From: Parvibaculaceae bacterium PLY_AMNH_Bact1
GTDB lineage: Bacteria > Pseudomonadota > Alphaproteobacteria > Parvibaculales > Parvibaculaceae
NCBI GenBank assembly: GCA_032881465.1
Contig: CP126168.1
Coordinates: 3,677,077-3,741,076 of the forward strand
Direction of reading: 5' to 3'
DNA: 64,000 nucleotides
Positions 63,518 through 64,000 of this stretch are shown here, in pieces. A program made the position numbers and the translations under genes. Numbering within the stretch: the stretch's first letter is position 1; every line of letters starts with the position of its first letter. The notes beneath the pieces were generated by a model. It was not told the DNA's origin. It ran no database searches and saw only the letters and a list, made by a program, of their open reading frames with translations.

Positions 63518-64000
63518 ATGGGCGGCAGTGGAACATCAACACAACCTGCATTGATTGAAGGACGACGTCCTTCGGACTATGCAGGTGATGTCACTGTCGA
63601 GGAAGCTTGGCGTGTTCTCCTCGAAGATAAAGACTCTGTTCTGATTGATGTCCGGACCAACGCGGAATGGTCGTTCGTCGGCGTGCCTGATACATCGGCG
63701 CTGGAGAAAGAATTGTTCTGCATTGAGTGGCAGACTTTTCCCACGATGACCGTCAACGAAGAGTTTGCCGCCACGGTTGAGCAAGCACTGAAGGAAGTTG
63801 GGGCGTCGAAGGGAAGCAATCTGTTTTTTCTCTGTCGCTCAGGCGTGCGGTCCCGGTCGGCTGCGGTTGCGATGACCACTGCCGGGTTTAAAGCGGCCCA
63901 CAATGTAGCTGGCGGGTTTGAAGGTGATTTGGATGATGAGCGTCATCGAGGGCGCTCAAATGGATGGAAAGCGGCAGGTCTGCCCTGGCGTCAGAGCTAG
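63518..64000 (+). CDS. Rhodanese-like domain protein
   Basis: A 160-residue single-domain rhodanese from the ATG at 63518, ending exactly at the end of the window. It has L-I-D-V-R-T-N-A-E-W near residue 40 and the active loop C-R-S-G-V-R-S-R-S near 108, with the catalytic Cys present. It may move sulfur between proteins. The upstream frame to 63458 lacks family character. It sits where dnaA often lies in relatives. Confidence 0.9.
   Translation: MGGSGTSTQPALIEGRRPSDYAGDVTVEEAWRVLLEDKDSVLIDVRTNAEWSFVGVPDTSALEKELFCIEWQTFPTMTVNEEFAATVEQALKEVGASKGSNLFFLCRSGVRSRSAAVAMTTAGFKAAHNVAGGFEGDLDDERHRGRSNGWKAAGLPWRQS

Overview
The window is chromosomal DNA from an alphaproteobacterium, most likely a member of the Hyphomicrobiales or a close relative (Parvibaculum-like). 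The evidence is gene content and order. The block maeB | mutS - glnD - murJ, the phoH-ybeY-corC-lnt and rimP-nusA-ylxR-infB-rbfA-truB-rpsO-pnp operons, a divergent fabI/fabB/fabA-irr locus with an Irr-type box, and the dut-coaBC-ubiB-ubiE-mutM-rpsT block are all arranged as is usual in that group. Species cannot be fixed from the sequence alone.

Region 1 (1-10.6 kb) is a conserved backbone broken by two AT-richer accessory insertions. The start of a malic enzyme gene leaves the window on the minus strand. It is followed by a GNAT acetyltransferase, a Panacea-domain (SocA-like) antitoxin with a small unknown partner that is probably its toxin, and a small exported protein. mutS and glnD follow, and then a three-gene overlapping cassette (a TIGR04255-family protein plus two unknown proteins) lies between glnD and murJ.

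Region 2 (10.6-26 kb) is housekeeping: murJ, trpS, kdsA, a DUF2333 protein, a universal stress protein, an NfuA-like Fe-S carrier, a nitroreductase-family protein, tsaB-rimI, fur, plsC, miaB and the phoH-ybeY-corC-lnt operon. Region 3 (26-39 kb) has an XRE regulator, metK, trmB and the long translation/transcription operon from rimP to pnp. It ends in a very strong intrinsic terminator.

Region 4 (39-47.5 kb) holds a DUF4893 exported protein, an alpha/beta hydrolase, the unsaturated fatty acid and elongation genes fabI, fabB and fabA, then irr. Beside irr is a probable iron/peroxide unit: rubrerythrin, a CCG-domain Fe-S protein and a DUF3501 protein. Region 5 (47.5-54.9 kb) carries a D-2-hydroxyacid dehydrogenase, a MoeB/ThiF-like protein lacking its zinc cysteines, a thioesterase, an isomerase-crotonase-dehydrogenase operon divergent from an HxlR regulator with two matching operators, and an Rrf2 regulator with cysK. 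Region 6 (54.9-64 kb) has dut, coaBC, a saccharopine dehydrogenase-like gene, ubiB, ubiE, mutM, an enoyl-CoA hydratase, rpsT and a rhodanese gene. In many alphaproteobacteria dnaA follows rpsT. Here a 571-bp AT-rich gap and the rhodanese gene lie in that place, so the origin may be close.

A family of intergenic nested palindromes with compensating base changes recurs at least seven times (12.2, 12.3, 46.1, 48.6, 53.2, 60.5 and 61.6 kb), often touching a stop codon. No tRNA, rRNA, insertion sequence or CRISPR array was seen. All calls come from reading the sequence; no database search was run.
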